From positions 1 through 49,478 of the forward strand of contig JAAVYN010000037.1 of assembly GCA_022791155.1 (NCBI GenBank): a stretch of 49,478 nucleotides of DNA, given 5' to 3'. Source of the DNA: Bacillota bacterium (lineage in GTDB: Bacteria; Bacillota; Clostridia; Lachnospirales; Anaerotignaceae). Both the position numbers and the translations under genes were made by a program. The notes beneath the pieces are model-generated. The model did no database searches, was not told where the DNA came from, and saw only the letters and a program-made list of their open reading frames with translations. Each line of letters starts with the position of its first letter. The stretch's first letter is position 1. Positions 1-8,275 of this stretch are shown here, piece after piece.

Positions 1-60
1 CACGTTCTCGAATTTCCCTTCGGGAAACGCTTCGCGCCGCGACTTTCACGCGGTTCGTAC
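1..60 (-). repeat. Dispersed hairpin repeat, copy R1 (cut by window edge)
   Basis: Read on the minus strand it carries two hairpins also found near 25.7 and 25.8 kb. Stem A is TTTCCC/GGGAAA (13-18 with 22-27, 3-nt loop). Stem B is CCGCG/CGCGG (37-41 with 49-53) around TGAAAGT. The motif TTCGAGAAC follows stem A, as in the other copies. It begins 16 bp downstream of the crotonase stop codon and may continue outside the window. Confidence 0.8.
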
Positions 61-76
61 ATTTAACCATTTTGAA

Positions 77-856
77 TTATCTGTTCACAAATTTTCCTGG
101 TTCTCTTTTCTCAATGAAAGCTGTCATCGCTTCATATTTATCCTCTGTGTCATAACATGCAGAGGCAATTTCTGTTTCAAAGTCATATGCATCAGCAATT
201 TTCATTTCAACGCCCTTTGTGACAGCCTCTTTGATTGTTCTCACAGCAAACGGCGGTTTTGAGGCTATGAGCGTGGCTGTTTTTTCAACCTCATCAATCA
301 AGGCGCTTTTTTCAACAACTGTCTGAACTATTCCAAGCTCAAATGCCTCCTGTGCTTTCATCATGCGGCCTGTATACATAATTTCTTTTGCCCGTGCAAG
401 CCCAACTATGCGCACAAGGTTTTGAGTGCCTCCAAAGCCCGATATTATGCCAAGGTTCACAGCCGGAAGCCCAAACTTTGCAGTGTCGGCCGCAACTATG
501 AAATCACATGCCATGGCAAATTCCATTCCTCCGCCCAAAGCATAGCCGTTGACCGCCGCTATGACCGGAATTCTGAGCCCCTGAAGCTTGCGGCACACGC
601 TATGCCCCTTTTCACAGAACACACGCGCCATTTCAGAAGTCGTTTTGCGTTCTTCCTTTATGTCGCCGCCGGCGCTGAACGCCTTTTCTCCTGCCCCTGT
701 CAGCACGGCACAAAGAACGTCTGTGTCCTTTTCGGCCATTTCAAGGCTCTCGATTATTTCATCACACACATCAGATGATATGGCGTTCATTGTTTCGGGC
801 CTGTTGATTGTTATCCATGCAACGTTGTCCTTCTTTTCATATAAAATATGGTTCAA
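77..856 (-). CDS. Enoyl-CoA hydratase/isomerase (crotonase) family protein
   Basis: A 259-residue crotonase-fold protein, the usual family length. I choose a TTG start at 856-854 because AAGGAGG (865-871) lies 8 nt upstream and the following residues (NHILYEKKDNVAWITINRP) match the family N-terminus; the longer frame would add 20 unsupported residues and overlap ruvB. The oxyanion-hole segments are visible (AFSAGGDIKE near 59-68; NGYALGGGMEF near 103-113). E112 matches the first catalytic Glu of enoyl-CoA hydratases. The second position, normally Glu in FG(Q/L)PE, is A132 (FGLPAVNLGIISGFGGTQ), so classical syn-hydration of crotonyl-CoA is doubtful. Other crotonase reactions (isomerase, hydrolase, lyase) remain possible. 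It directly follows ruvB; its ribosome binding site overlaps the ruvB stop codon. Confidence 0.88.
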   Translation of the reverse strand: MNHILYEKKDNVAWITINRPETMNAISSDVCDEIIESLEMAEKDTDVLCAVLTGAGEKAFSAGGDIKEERKTTSEMARVFCEKGHSVCRKLQGLRIPVIAAVNGYALGGGMEFAMACDFIVAADTAKFGLPAVNLGIISGFGGTQNLVRIVGLARAKEIMYTGRMMKAQEAFELGIVQTVVEKSALIDEVEKTATLIASKPPFAVRTIKEAVTKGVEMKIADAYDFETEIASACYDTEDKYEAMTAFIEKREPGKFVNR

Positions 857-869
857 ATTGAAAACCTCC

Positions 870-1886
870 TTAATTGTTTCCCTCTGGAGCAGGAATTCCA
901 AAGTGTTTGTAACCATGTGCTGTCAAAACCCTGCCGCGGGGAGTTCTTTGAATATATCCCAATTGTATCAAATAAGGCTCATAGACATCCTCAATGGTTT
1001 CGGCTTCCTCGCCTATATAGGCGGCAAGCGTTTCAACCCCAACGGGACGTCCGCCAAATTTTTCTATCATGGCCAAAAGCATTTTTCTGTCTGTGGCTTC
1101 AAGGCCGGCTTTGTCAATGTCCAGCATATCAAGCGCGTCTTTTGCCACTTCAAGCGTTATGCCGCCGCCATATTTCACTTGCGCAAAGTCCCTAACGCGC
1201 TTCAAAAGCCTGTTGGCTATGCGCGGCGTTCCTCTCGAGCGCCTTGCAATCTCGCCACAGCCTTCGTCGTCAATCTTCACTTCCAAAACAGAAGCCGAAC
1301 GTTTTATAATTGTTTTCAGGCTTTCAACGCTGTATGGCTCCAGCCGTTGTATGACGCCAAACCTGTCCCTTAAAGGCGCTGTGAGAAGGCCAATTCTTGT
1401 TGTTGCCCCCACAAGCGTGAACTTTGGCAAATCAAGGCGCACACTTCTTGCCCCCGCACCCTTGCCAATCACTATATCAATCACAAAATCCTCCATTGCA
1501 GGATACAGTATTTCCTCAATCATGCGGTTGAGGCGGTGTATCTCGTCAACAAAAAGTATGTCTCCCTCCTCAAGGCCGTTCAAAATTGCCGCCATATCGC
1601 CGGGGCGCTCAATGGCCGGGCCAGAAGTGGTTTTTATGTTCACTCCCATCTCGCCGGCTATTATGTTTGAAAGCGTTGTTTTTCCCAGTCCCGGCGGGCC
1701 ATAAAGCAGAACATGATCCAAAGGCTCTTTTCTCTGCAACGCCGCTTTTATAAACACTTTCAAATTGTTTTTGACATTTTCCTGACCTATATAACTTTCA
1801 AGGCTGTGCGGCCTCAATTTTGGCTCCAGCTCATAATCCTCATTTCTAAAACCTGTTGAAATAATGCGCTCCTCTATCATAATCAC
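870..1886 (-). CDS. ruvB: Holliday junction branch migration helicase RuvB
   Basis: RuvB is the hexameric AAA+ motor that drives branch migration of Holliday junctions with RuvA. Visible parts are Walker [10 protein letters not shown] (63-71), Walker [10 protein letters not shown] (111-119), sensor/arginine-finger region [17 protein letters not shown], and the C-terminal winged helix ending [21 protein letters not shown]. Length is 338 residues from the GTG at 1886. An ATG two codons later (1880), preceded by AGGTGA, gives MIEERIIS and is equally plausible. It lies 23 bp downstream of ruvA. No ruvC is present; RecU encoded at about 38 kb is the usual Gram-positive resolvase. Confidence 0.97.
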   Translation of the reverse strand: MIMIEERIISTGFRNEDYELEPKLRPHSLESYIGQENVKNNLKVFIKAALQRKEPLDHVLLYGPPGLGKTTLSNIIAGEMGVNIKTTSGPAIERPGDMAAILNGLEEGDILFVDEIHRLNRMIEEILYPAMEDFVIDIVIGKGAGARSVRLDLPKFTLVGATTRIGLLTAPLRDRFGVIQRLEPYSVESLKTIIKRSASVLEVKIDDEGCGEIARRSRGTPRIANRLLKRVRDFAQVKYGGGITLEVAKDALDMLDIDKAGLEATDRKMLLAMIEKFGGRPVGVETLAAYIGEEAETIEDVYEPYLIQLGYIQRTPRGRVLTAHGYKHFGIPAPEGNN

Positions 1887-1909
1887 CTGCCCTCAAGTTT
1901 CATTGCGCC

Positions 1910-2509
1910 CTATTTTTTGATGAAGTATTTCAAAGATGCTTTGATAAGCATTTCGGCATTCATGCCCTCTTTTTGAACAGCCGATATGGCCTTTGCCGCT
2001 TCACTCCGGCTATATCCCAGCGCCATGAGCGCCTCGGCCGCCTCGGCCATGCAGCCTTCTTTGACTGTGCCGCTTTCTGAAACGTTTATGCTTCGCAAAA
2101 AATCTTCATTTTTGAACTTGTCCTTCAGGTCTATGATGATTCTTTGCGCTGTTTTTTTGCCAAGACCAGGAACTTTTGTCAAGCTTGCCACATCTTCAGA
2201 GGCAATTGCCATAATCACATCTTCAACACTCATTGTTCCCAATATGCCAATGGCCGCTTTGGGGCCTATGCCGTTGACAGTTATCAGCTTGTTGAAAAGC
2301 TCAATTTCTTCCATTTTTGTGAAGCCAAAAAGCGAAATTCCATCTTCCTTAACGCTCATATATGTGTATATTTTAACTTCATTTTTGATTTCTGGAAGCA
2401 ACGAGACAACTGCCGGCGAAACAAAAACACGAAATCCAACGCCTCCTGTCTCAACTATTATAAAACCATTTCCAATATATTCCAAACTTCCTTGTATATA
2501 CGCTATCAT
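1910..2509 (-). CDS. ruvA: Holliday junction DNA helicase subunit RuvA
   Basis: RuvA (199 residues, normal length) binds the four-way junction as a tetramer and loads RuvB. The N-terminal OB fold begins MIAYIQGSLEYIG, and two helix-hairpin-helix motifs are visible (VNGIGPKAAIGILG and VPGLGKKTAQRIIIDLKDKF). The C-terminal RuvB-binding domain is rich in Ala and Glu (AEAAEALMALGYSRSEAAKAI). The ATG start has GGGGG a few bases upstream and sits about 35 nt after a good minus-strand promoter. It is the first gene of the ruvA-ruvB-crotonase unit and diverges from yqeG. Confidence 0.97.
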   Translation of the reverse strand: MIAYIQGSLEYIGNGFIIVETGGVGFRVFVSPAVVSLLPEIKNEVKIYTYMSVKEDGISLFGFTKMEEIELFNKLITVNGIGPKAAIGILGTMSVEDVIMAIASEDVASLTKVPGLGKKTAQRIIIDLKDKFKNEDFLRSINVSESGTVKEGCMAEAAEALMALGYSRSEAAKAISAVQKEGMNAEMLIKASLKYFIKK

Positions 2510-2550
2510 AAAACCCCCGTGTTTTCAGCCATATATTTATTCACTTTGAA

Positions 2551-2579
2551 AGTATATCACAAAAAATTCTGCCACACAA
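2551..2579 (-). promoter_or_regulatory. Sigma-A promoter of the ruvA unit
   Basis: On the minus strand, -35 TTGTGT (2579-2574), a 17-nt spacer and -10 TATACT (2556-2551), with TG two bases ahead of the -10. It lies 42 bp upstream of the ruvA ATG. Confidence 0.6.
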
Positions 2580-2651
2580 TTCCAATAATATTTCAATGAA
2601 AATTCATGACATCATTTGACTATAAAACTATTCTCAACACAGCCATTTTTG

Positions 2652-2660
2652 TGGTATAAT
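2652..2660 (+). promoter_or_regulatory. Extended -10 promoter for the yqeG-aro operon
   Basis: TGGTATAAT fits an extended -10 (TGn-TATAAT). No good -35 sits at the normal distance; a TTGACT at 2616-2621 is too far away (33 nt). Transcription from here would give a leader of about 230 nt ahead of yqeG. Confidence 0.5.
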
Positions 2661-2900
2661 ATCCGCAAAAAAGCGGAGAAAGGCAAGTCGGAAACAAAAT
2701 TTTTTCACTTGTGAAAAAAATTTGGTTTGCGGACTGCCTTGTGGAGCAACGCGTCCGAGAAAAAACAACGTTTTTTCGAGGTTCAATTCAAACTTGCGGC
2801 ACAACAGCTGCACAAACTCAATTTCATTTGTTTCAGACAAATTCCAAAAACACAGTTCTCTGCACAAAATTCGAAATTTCAACAAGAAAGGACATTTCAC
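2661..2900 (+). promoter_or_regulatory. Hairpin-rich leader upstream of yqeG-aroE
   Basis: Non-coding stretch with at least four stem-loops: CCGC/GCGG just after the -10; AAATTTTTTCAC with GTGAAAAAAATTT near 2697-2722, flanked by GGCAAGTC...GGACTGCC that can extend the stem; GAAAAAAC/GTTTTTTC near 2759-2777; and UGCGGC/GCUGCA near 2795-2815. No T-box signature was seen. It may be a structured 5' UTR or a small RNA sharing the promoter. The function is not recognised. Confidence 0.4.
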
Positions 2901-3404
2901 ATGATTGAGAAGTTTTTTCCAGATATATACATAGACAACATATTCATGCTCCCTTTAGACGAATTGAAAGAAAAAAACATACGCGCACTTGTCTTTGACA
3001 TTGACAACACATTGGCGCCATTCGATCACCCGGAGGCCGGCACAGAAACAATCGGGTTCATAAAGTTTCTCAAAAGACAGGGCTTTCGCATTGCTCTCCT
3101 TTCAAACAACAACAAAAAGCGCGTCGAAAAATTCAACCAAAAAATGTCTGTTCACACTGTGCACAAAGCCGGAAAGCCCGGCTCAAAAAAGCTGCTTGAA
3201 GCGCTGTGGGAAATGGGCGTTTCGCCAAAGGAAGCCGCGCTTGTGGGAGATCAGGTTTTCACCGATGTATATTGTGCCCACAACGCCGGAACGCTGGCAA
3301 TACTCACAAAACCAATGTGCCCACGTGACCAGCTGATAACAAAAGTGAAGCGCGGCGCCGAAAGACAAGTTCTCAAAATATATGAAGGAAGGAAAAACAA
3401 ATGA
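2901..3404 (+). CDS. YqeG family HAD-IIIA phosphatase
   Basis: A 167-residue HAD-superfamily protein. Motif I is FDIDNTLAPFD, with both catalytic aspartates. Motif II is LLSNNNKKRV. The conserved Lys follows in HKAGKPGSKKL, and motif III is ALVGDQVFTDVYCAHNAG. Length and order match the YqeG branch, whose substrate is not well defined. The start is the ATG at 2901 with AAGAAAGGA upstream; upstream in-frame codons belong to the structured leader. Its stop overlaps the aroE start (ATGA), indicating translational coupling. The link with shikimate genes is common in Clostridia, but no shikimate-specific role is evident. Confidence 0.92.
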   Translation: MIEKFFPDIYIDNIFMLPLDELKEKNIRALVFDIDNTLAPFDHPEAGTETIGFIKFLKRQGFRIALLSNNNKKRVEKFNQKMSVHTVHKAGKPGSKKLLEALWEMGVSPKEAALVGDQVFTDVYCAHNAGTLAILTKPMCPRDQLITKVKRGAERQVLKIYEGRKNK

Positions 3405-4285
3405 TAAACACAGCAGTCAGCGGCAAAAGCCATGTGTATGGAATAATCGGCTGTCCAATTGAACACAGCTTTTCGCCTGTTCTTCAAAACACAGTCGCTT
3501 CCATGCTGGGAATAGAAAGCATATATGTTCCATTCAAGGTTGAGCCTGAAAACATAAGCACCGCATTGGAGGGCGCTCTTGCGCTCAACATATGCGGGTT
3601 AAACGTCACTGTTCCCCACAAAAAAGAAGTCATGCCGCATATATGTCAAATTGACCCGCTTGCCCAAAAAATCGGCGCTGTCAACACGCTCAAGCGCGTT
3701 GAAAACGGCTTTGCAGGCTACAACACCGACATACTTGGCCTCATGAAATGCTTTGAGATTGAAAAGGCTGAAATGTCAGGCAAAACTTGCGTTGTCATTG
3801 GCGCCGGCGGCGCAGCAAATGCCGCCGTGACACTTGCTGCCGAAAAAGGCGCCCGCGAAATATTCATCGTCAACAGAACAGCCGAAAACGCCGAAAAACT
3901 GAAAGCCTCTGTTCAAAAACACTGCACAGCCGAAATAAAAACGCTGTCATACAACAATATAATGGACATCAAAAACCCCGATTTTGTGATTCAAACAACT
4001 TCAGTTGGCATGGGTGAAGGCACATGGGAGTCTCCTGTTGAAAATGCTGAATTTTTCGAAAATGTCAAATTTGCTGTTGATGTGATATACACCCCTTGGG
4101 AAACAAAGTTCCTTAACGACGCCCGCCAAAAACGTGTCAACGCTGTGAACGGTTTTGACATGCTTGTATATCAGGGAATTGCATCATTTGAAATTTGGAA
4201 CAACATCAAAATTTCTGACGAAAAAGCGCGTGAAATGCGCAACACTCTTGCCGAATATTACACAAAAAAGAGGGCGAACCAATGA
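3401..4285 (+). CDS. aroE: Shikimate dehydrogenase
   Basis: AroE reduces 3-dehydroshikimate to shikimate with NADPH, in the cytoplasm. The substrate-binding domain shows IIGCPIEHSFSP (15-26) and NVTVPHK with the catalytic Lys at 74, then GAVNTLK and GYNTDILG. The nucleotide-binding domain shows the glycine-rich GAGGAANAA and NRT, the latter favouring NADP. At 294 residues it is slightly longer than many AroE proteins because of a short C-terminal tail. It starts at the ATG overlapping the yqeG stop and ends overlapping the aroK start. Confidence 0.96.
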   Translation: MINTAVSGKSHVYGIIGCPIEHSFSPVLQNTVASMLGIESIYVPFKVEPENISTALEGALALNICGLNVTVPHKKEVMPHICQIDPLAQKIGAVNTLKRVENGFAGYNTDILGLMKCFEIEKAEMSGKTCVVIGAGGAANAAVTLAAEKGAREIFIVNRTAENAEKLKASVQKHCTAEIKTLSYNNIMDIKNPDFVIQTTSVGMGEGTWESPVENAEFFENVKFAVDVIYTPWETKFLNDARQKRVNAVNGFDMLVYQGIASFEIWNNIKISDEKAREMRNTLAEYYTKKRANQ

Positions 4286-4830
4286 AAAAAACAAACATAG
4301 TTCTCATAGGCTTTATGGGCTGTGGCAAAACAAGTGTCGGAAAAAAGGTTGGCCACAAAACCGGATACAAATTTATTGACACAGATGTATACATCGAAAA
4401 TTCTGAAAAAATGGCAGTCAGCGAAATATTTGCCCAAAAAGGCGAAACGCATTTCCGCCGCCTTGAAAAAGAGCTTTGTCTTTCACTGTCTGAAAAAAGC
4501 GGACATGTCATTGCCACTGGCGGCGGCATAATAAAAAGCGCTGAAAACGCCGAAAACCTGAAAAAAAACGGCATAATAGTATACCTCAAGGCAAGCCCAC
4601 ACCATATAAACAAAAATCTTTTCAAAGACAACTCAAGGCCGCTTCTGTCCGGCGGAAACAAAAAAGAAAAAATCAAAATTCTGATGTTCGAAAGACAACT
4701 GCTCTATGAAAGCACCGCGGACATAACTATATCAGTGTCAAACAAATCAAAAGAAAAAATAGCCGAAAACATAATAAAGGAGGTGCGCAAATTTGACAAA
4801 AATATGCGTAATACACGGCCCAAACCTTAA
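4282..4830 (+). CDS. aroK: Shikimate kinase
   Basis: Phosphorylates shikimate at the 3-position using ATP. Walker A is GFMGCGKTS (10-18); the DTD shikimate-binding segment (FIDTDVYIE), ATGGGII and the lid region (DNSRPLLSGG) are all present. It has 182 residues, a little long because its last 12 codons overlap the next gene. It is coupled to aroE by an ATGA overlap. The tail FDKNMRNTRPKP is probably not conserved. Confidence 0.95.
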   Translation: MKKTNIVLIGFMGCGKTSVGKKVGHKTGYKFIDTDVYIENSEKMAVSEIFAQKGETHFRRLEKELCLSLSEKSGHVIATGGGIIKSAENAENLKKNGIIVYLKASPHHINKNLFKDNSRPLLSGGNKKEKIKILMFERQLLYESTADITISVSNKSKEKIAENIIKEVRKFDKNMRNTRPKP

Positions 4831-5242
4831 TTTCACAGGCATAAGGCAGCCAGAAATATATGGCTCAAGAACACTTGATGACATAAACCAGGCCATATCA
4901 CATGCCGCCAAACAAATTGGGCTTGAAACAGAGTTTTTTCAAAGCAACCATGAGGGCGCCATCATCGACAAAATTCAGGAATGTCATCTCCGCCATTTTG
5001 ATGGCATAATCATAAACCCAGGCGCGTTCACTCATTACAGCTATGCCATTCATGACGCCCTTGCCGGAACGGACATTCCCGCCATTGAAGTGCATTTAAG
5101 CAACATACACAAGCGCGATGAATTCCGCCGCAAATCGGTGACTGCTCCGGCGTGCATGGGCCAAATATGCGGCTTTGGTGAATATGGATATATCATGGCG
5201 CTTCACGCCCTCAAAACAAAGCTTGAGAACAAAGAAAATTGA
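4793..5242 (+). CDS. aroQ: Type II 3-dehydroquinate dehydratase
   Basis: AroQ converts 3-dehydroquinate to 3-dehydroshikimate and forms a dodecamer in known relatives. The sequence begins ICVIHGPNLNFTGIRQPEIYG, with Arg18 and the catalytic Tyr23. It continues with NPGAFTHYSYAIHDAL (catalytic His) and EVHLSNIHKRDEFRRKSV. The start is a TTG at 4793, supported by AAAGGAGGTG (4776-4785) 7 nt upstream and by the lack of a suitable in-frame ATG. It has 149 residues, normal for the family, and overlaps the aroK 3' end by 38 bp. Confidence 0.96.
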   Translation: MTKICVIHGPNLNFTGIRQPEIYGSRTLDDINQAISHAAKQIGLETEFFQSNHEGAIIDKIQECHLRHFDGIIINPGAFTHYSYAIHDALAGTDIPAIEVHLSNIHKRDEFRRKSVTAPACMGQICGFGEYGYIMALHALKTKLENKEN

Positions 5243-5271
5243 ATATACAACCATTTTTTTGTAAAAAACTA

Positions 5272-5300
5272 TTGTAATATGAGCATTTTTAATTTACACT
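5272..5300 (+). promoter_or_regulatory. Sigma-A promoter of efp
   Basis: TTGTAA (5272-5277), 17-nt spacer and TACACT (5295-5300), located 32 bp upstream of the efp ATG. It lets efp be transcribed separately from the aro genes. Confidence 0.5.
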
Positions 5301-5332
5301 ATTACGAGATATTTTTTTGAGGAGGATTTAAA

Positions 5333-5890
5333 ATGATTTCAGCAGGCGAATTTAGAAACGGTGTTACAATCGAATATGAAGGCGACATATTTGTCATATT
5401 GGAATTTCAGCATGTCAAACCGGGCAAAGGCGCCGCCTTTGTGCGCACAAAAATCAAAAATCTCAAAACAGGCAGTGTTGTTGAAAAAACTTTCAGACCA
5501 ACTGAAAAAATGCCACGGGCACACATCGACCGCCTTGACATGCAATATCTCTACACCGATGGCTCACTCTATCATTTCATGAACACAGAAAACTATGAAC
5601 AGATCGCCGTCAACGAAAGCGATATAGGAGACACACTCAAATTTGTCAAAGAGAATGACATGGTTAAAATACTTTCATATGAAGGACAGGTTTTTGGAAT
5701 TGAGCCGCCTCTCTTTGTTGAACTTGTTATAACAGAGACAGAGCCCGGGTTTGCAGGCAACACAGCACAGGGCGCCACAAAACCAGCCGTTGTTGAAACA
5801 GGAGCAACCGTTTATGTTCCTCTTTTCATCAATCAGGGCGAAAAAATCAAAATCGACACAAGAACAGGCGAATATCTCGGCCGTGCTTAA
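5333..5890 (+). CDS. efp: Translation elongation factor P
   Basis: EF-P binds between the P and E sites and relieves ribosome stalling at polyproline stretches. The 185 residues cover the KOW-like domain I and two OB domains. The loop [16 protein letters not shown] carries the modifiable Lys (K32), and the C-terminal domain ends [17 protein letters not shown]. The ATG at 5333 is preceded by GAGGAGG. No modification genes (epmA/B or the ymfI type) are in this window. A strong terminator follows. Confidence 0.97.
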   Translation: MISAGEFRNGVTIEYEGDIFVILEFQHVKPGKGAAFVRTKIKNLKTGSVVEKTFRPTEKMPRAHIDRLDMQYLYTDGSLYHFMNTENYEQIAVNESDIGDTLKFVKENDMVKILSYEGQVFGIEPPLFVELVITETEPGFAGNTAQGATKPAVVETGATVYVPLFINQGEKIKIDTRTGEYLGRA

Positions 5891-5917
5891 AAAAGCATAG
5901 CCATTTGCACACCAGCC

Positions 5918-5960
5918 AAAAACGGCGTTTGCTGCAAGCTTCAGCAAATGCCGTTTTTGA
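5918..5960 (+). terminator. Intrinsic terminator of efp
   Basis: Inverted repeat AAAAACGGCGTTTGCTG (5918-5934) with CAGCAAATGCCGTTTTT (5942-5958), 7-nt loop, U-rich end. Confidence 0.85.
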
Positions 5961-5980
5961 TTGTTCTGTTCCAAAAAACA

Positions 5981-6017
5981 AAAATCACGGAAGTCATCAG
6001 CTTTTCCGTGATTTTTT
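5981..6017. terminator. Bidirectional terminator between efp and the GH26-like gene
   Basis: AAAATCACGGAA (5981-5992) pairs with TTCCGTGATTTTTT (6004-6017). T-runs lie on both sides, so it can also stop minus-strand transcription leaving the gene that ends at 6088. Confidence 0.8.
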
Positions 6018-6087
6018 ATATTTCACTCAATTTTCATTGCTAACAGTTCCAACAGTTCAAACAATGTTTTTGGCGTCGATGTTTACC

Positions 6088-7704
6088 TTAGGCGTTTGCA
6101 ACTGTGGCAGTTCCGTCAGAATTTTTCACAAGGCGATAGCTTTTTGTTTGAGAAAAGCCGTTTGATGCTGTGAATTCAGCTTTTATGCTGTGTTCGCCAA
6201 CTGAAATTCCACTCAGCGAAATGTTGCAGTGAAATGGCATGGCATTCCCGCTTCCAACAAGCACATCATCCACATAATAGTTCACATTCACACTTTGGCC
6301 TATAACGTCGCAATATGCACCCAGCGAAAGTGTTTCGCCACTGACCGAAGCATTTCCAAGCGGGACATATGACGGGGCCATTTGTGAAACCGATGACATG
6401 AGGCTTCCGTTGGAAGCAACAGCAGATTTATATGCCGCATTAACTGTTGAATTGCCGCCAAGCGAATATTTATATTCGCCCTGATTTGTGTCAAAATATA
6501 TTATGGCTTTCACTTGCGGATAGACCATGTTGACAGTTGTATACATCTCTGTGACTCTGTTGGCTGCAAATGAGGAGAGATCTTCACCGCCACCTGGAAG
6601 CGAATAGCCTGTTCCGCCCTCTGTGACTATTATAGGTTTGTTATATTTTTTGGCCAAATTTGCCGTTTCTTCCAAATTTTTGACAGGGTCAGCATAGTTT
6701 GCCAAACCAAAATACATGTCATTCACATCGCCATCTGAAGAAGGGCGGCTTGCAAACTGATATTTGTTGCTATAAAGTGATGTTCCAACCCAATCCACAA
6801 GGCTTGCATCGGGGAAGAAATCTTCCATGTTTCCGCCCCATGATGATGAATAGCTCGGCGAAAATATGAGAGCCGCATTTGGCGCCTTGCTTCGTGCCAT
6901 ATTTGCTATGCGTGTGTAGGCCGCTTTATATTCTTCAGGCGATGCCATGTTTGTCCAAACATTCATTTCGGCGCCTATGCGAAGGAACACAGGGCCGTTC
7001 AATGTTGATATATATGAAAGTGTTTCATTTATTTTTCCGTCAAGAGAACCGTTGTTAACTTGCGCCACAGTTCCGCTTTCCTGAGGGAAGTTCAGTGCTA
7101 TGTGGATTGCATGGTTGCCATCATCAAATTCGGATATTTTCCAGTCAAAATCGGCCGCCGATGACTGGCCCGAACCAAGCTCAACATAAAATGACACAAT
7201 GCCCTCGTTTTTCATGTCGCTTTCATTGTTTTGATCCCAAACGCGGCCATACAAAGAGCCGCTTCGTGGCTCATTTTTTGCGCCATAATATGTTGATGAG
7301 CTGTTGACAAGCGCATACACTTCTGTTTTTGGATCTGTTTTTTTCAAACGGCTTTTGGCCATGATCACGGCATCGTCATAGTGGAGATATGTTCCTGTTT
7401 CAATGACTCCCTGAAGCGCCTCGCGCGCCTTTGCATAGTTTCCGTTTTCTTCATATATGGGATATGTATTATAATACACATTATAGCGCACTCCGGCCAC
7501 ATCATCGTCAAGCTGAAGCCCGTCATAATAGTTCAAAAGAGCTTCGCCCGCACTCACCATGCTTTGTTTGTCCTGAGCGCTCATGGCGTCGTTGAAAGCT
7601 GAAACATATGGCCAAAATCCCTTTGGATGCGCGCCAAAAGCCATTGATGCAGAAAACAGGCTCATGACTGCTGTCAGTGACACAACTTTTTTCATTTTTT
7701 TCAT
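6088..7704 (-). CDS. Secreted GH26-like glycoside hydrolase with Ig-like C-terminus
   Basis: A 538-residue exported protein. The signal peptide is MKKMKKVVSLTAVMSLFSASMAFGA. A helical, tetratricopeptide-like stretch follows at about 30-125, then a TIM-barrel domain at about 130-440 resembling family GH26 (beta-mannanase type). Candidate acid/base is E246 in FLRIGAEMNVW and candidate nucleophile is E362 in PIIVTEGG. An Ig-like domain occupies about 455-525. I use the ATG at 7704 because TAGGAGGG lies just upstream and it places the signal peptide at the N-terminus. The substrate cannot be read from sequence: mannan, another beta-glycan or a cell-wall ligand are all possible. No sugar transporter or regulator is adjacent, so it is not in an obvious polysaccharide locus. 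Confidence 0.75.
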   Translation of the reverse strand: MKKMKKVVSLTAVMSLFSASMAFGAHPKGFWPYVSAFNDAMSAQDKQSMVSAGEALLNYYDGLQLDDDVAGVRYNVYYNTYPIYEENGNYAKAREALQGVIETGTYLHYDDAVIMAKSRLKKTDPKTEVYALVNSSSTYYGAKNEPRSGSLYGRVWDQNNESDMKNEGIVSFYVELGSGQSSAADFDWKISEFDDGNHAIHIALNFPQESGTVAQVNNGSLDGKINETLSYISTLNGPVFLRIGAEMNVWTNMASPEEYKAAYTRIANMARSKAPNAALIFSPSYSSSWGGNMEDFFPDASLVDWVGTSLYSNKYQFASRPSSDGDVNDMYFGLANYADPVKNLEETANLAKKYNKPIIVTEGGTGYSLPGGGEDLSSFAANRVTEMYTTVNMVYPQVKAIIYFDTNQGEYKYSLGGNSTVNAAYKSAVASNGSLMSSVSQMAPSYVPLGNASVSGETLSLGAYCDVIGQSVNVNYYVDDVLVGSGNAMPFHCNISLSGISVGEHSIKAEFTASNGFSQTKSYRLVKNSDGTATVANA

Positions 7705-7830
7705 AATTTTCCCTCCTAAATTTTGAGCTGTTTGTTTTTCAAATTTCCGCTTTAACATGACAATTTCACTTCACAGCGGAAAAACTTTCGTTCTCCCAAA
7801 ACGCCAAAATTGTACATTGAAATCTGTTTT

Positions 7831-8274
7831 TCACATTGTTTCTGGCTCGGGCGTTGTTATCCTTGCGGCCACAGGCTGTATCTTTTTGGCCTCCCAGCGC
7901 GATTCTTGGCTTCTTATCCAAAGGTATGCTGCTGCCGTGAATATCAGCCCTGTCGCAAAACTCCCCAATTCAATGCTGTTGCCTGACAAAAATTTTGGCA
8001 CAAGCCAAAAATATCCCAAAAACGTTCCCGCAAGAAACGCTGCCAACGGAATTCCATACATTATGCTGACGGCAAAATAGAAGCCCTTTTCTGTCAGCTC
8101 AAGCTCCACCCAGTCGCCCACGGCGGCGCCGCACTTGTTTTGGGCCTCCATTATCATTTCTTTCTCGCTCATGCCTGCTATGCACGCCCTGCATTTTGCA
8201 CAAGCTTCTGTCCTTTTCATTTTTATAACGGCTATTTCACCCTTCAATTCTGTAACATAACCTTTTTCAGCCAT
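7831..8274 (-). CDS. RseC/SoxR-reducing-type membrane protein
   Basis: A 147-residue protein resembling the RseC/MucC family. The N-terminal part (MAEKGYVTELKGEIAVIKMKR) is followed by a Cys cluster CAKCRAC (about 26-32), then an acidic segment ending GDWVELEL and two membrane helices (about 73-95 and 105-125). In proteobacteria RseC acts in SoxR reduction and sigma-E control; in Clostridia the family is often linked to Rnf or redox functions, but no such genes are adjacent. The start is the ATG at 8274 with GGAGG inside the tail of tcdA; it begins 1 nt after the tcdA stop, so the two genes are coupled. Confidence 0.8.
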   Translation of the reverse strand: MAEKGYVTELKGEIAVIKMKRTEACAKCRACIAGMSEKEMIMEAQNKCGAAVGDWVELELTEKGFYFAVSIMYGIPLAAFLAGTFLGYFWLVPKFLSGNSIELGSFATGLIFTAAAYLWIRSQESRWEAKKIQPVAARITTPEPETM

Positions 8275-8275
8275 A

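Noticed and set aside
2634..2900. 88-codon minus-strand frame and 2727-2900 plus-strand extension of yqeG
   Set aside because: Both read through the hairpin-rich leader; the HAD domain begins cleanly at the ATG at 2901 with its own ribosome binding site.
2661..2900. T-box riboswitch controlling the aromatic pathway
   Set aside because: The conserved T-box sequence and Stem I motifs were not seen.
7744..7781. TTTCCGCT/AGCGGAAA inverted repeat between the RseC-like and GH26-like genes as a terminator
   Set aside because: An 8-bp stem with a 22-nt loop and no T-run on the minus strand; too weak to call.
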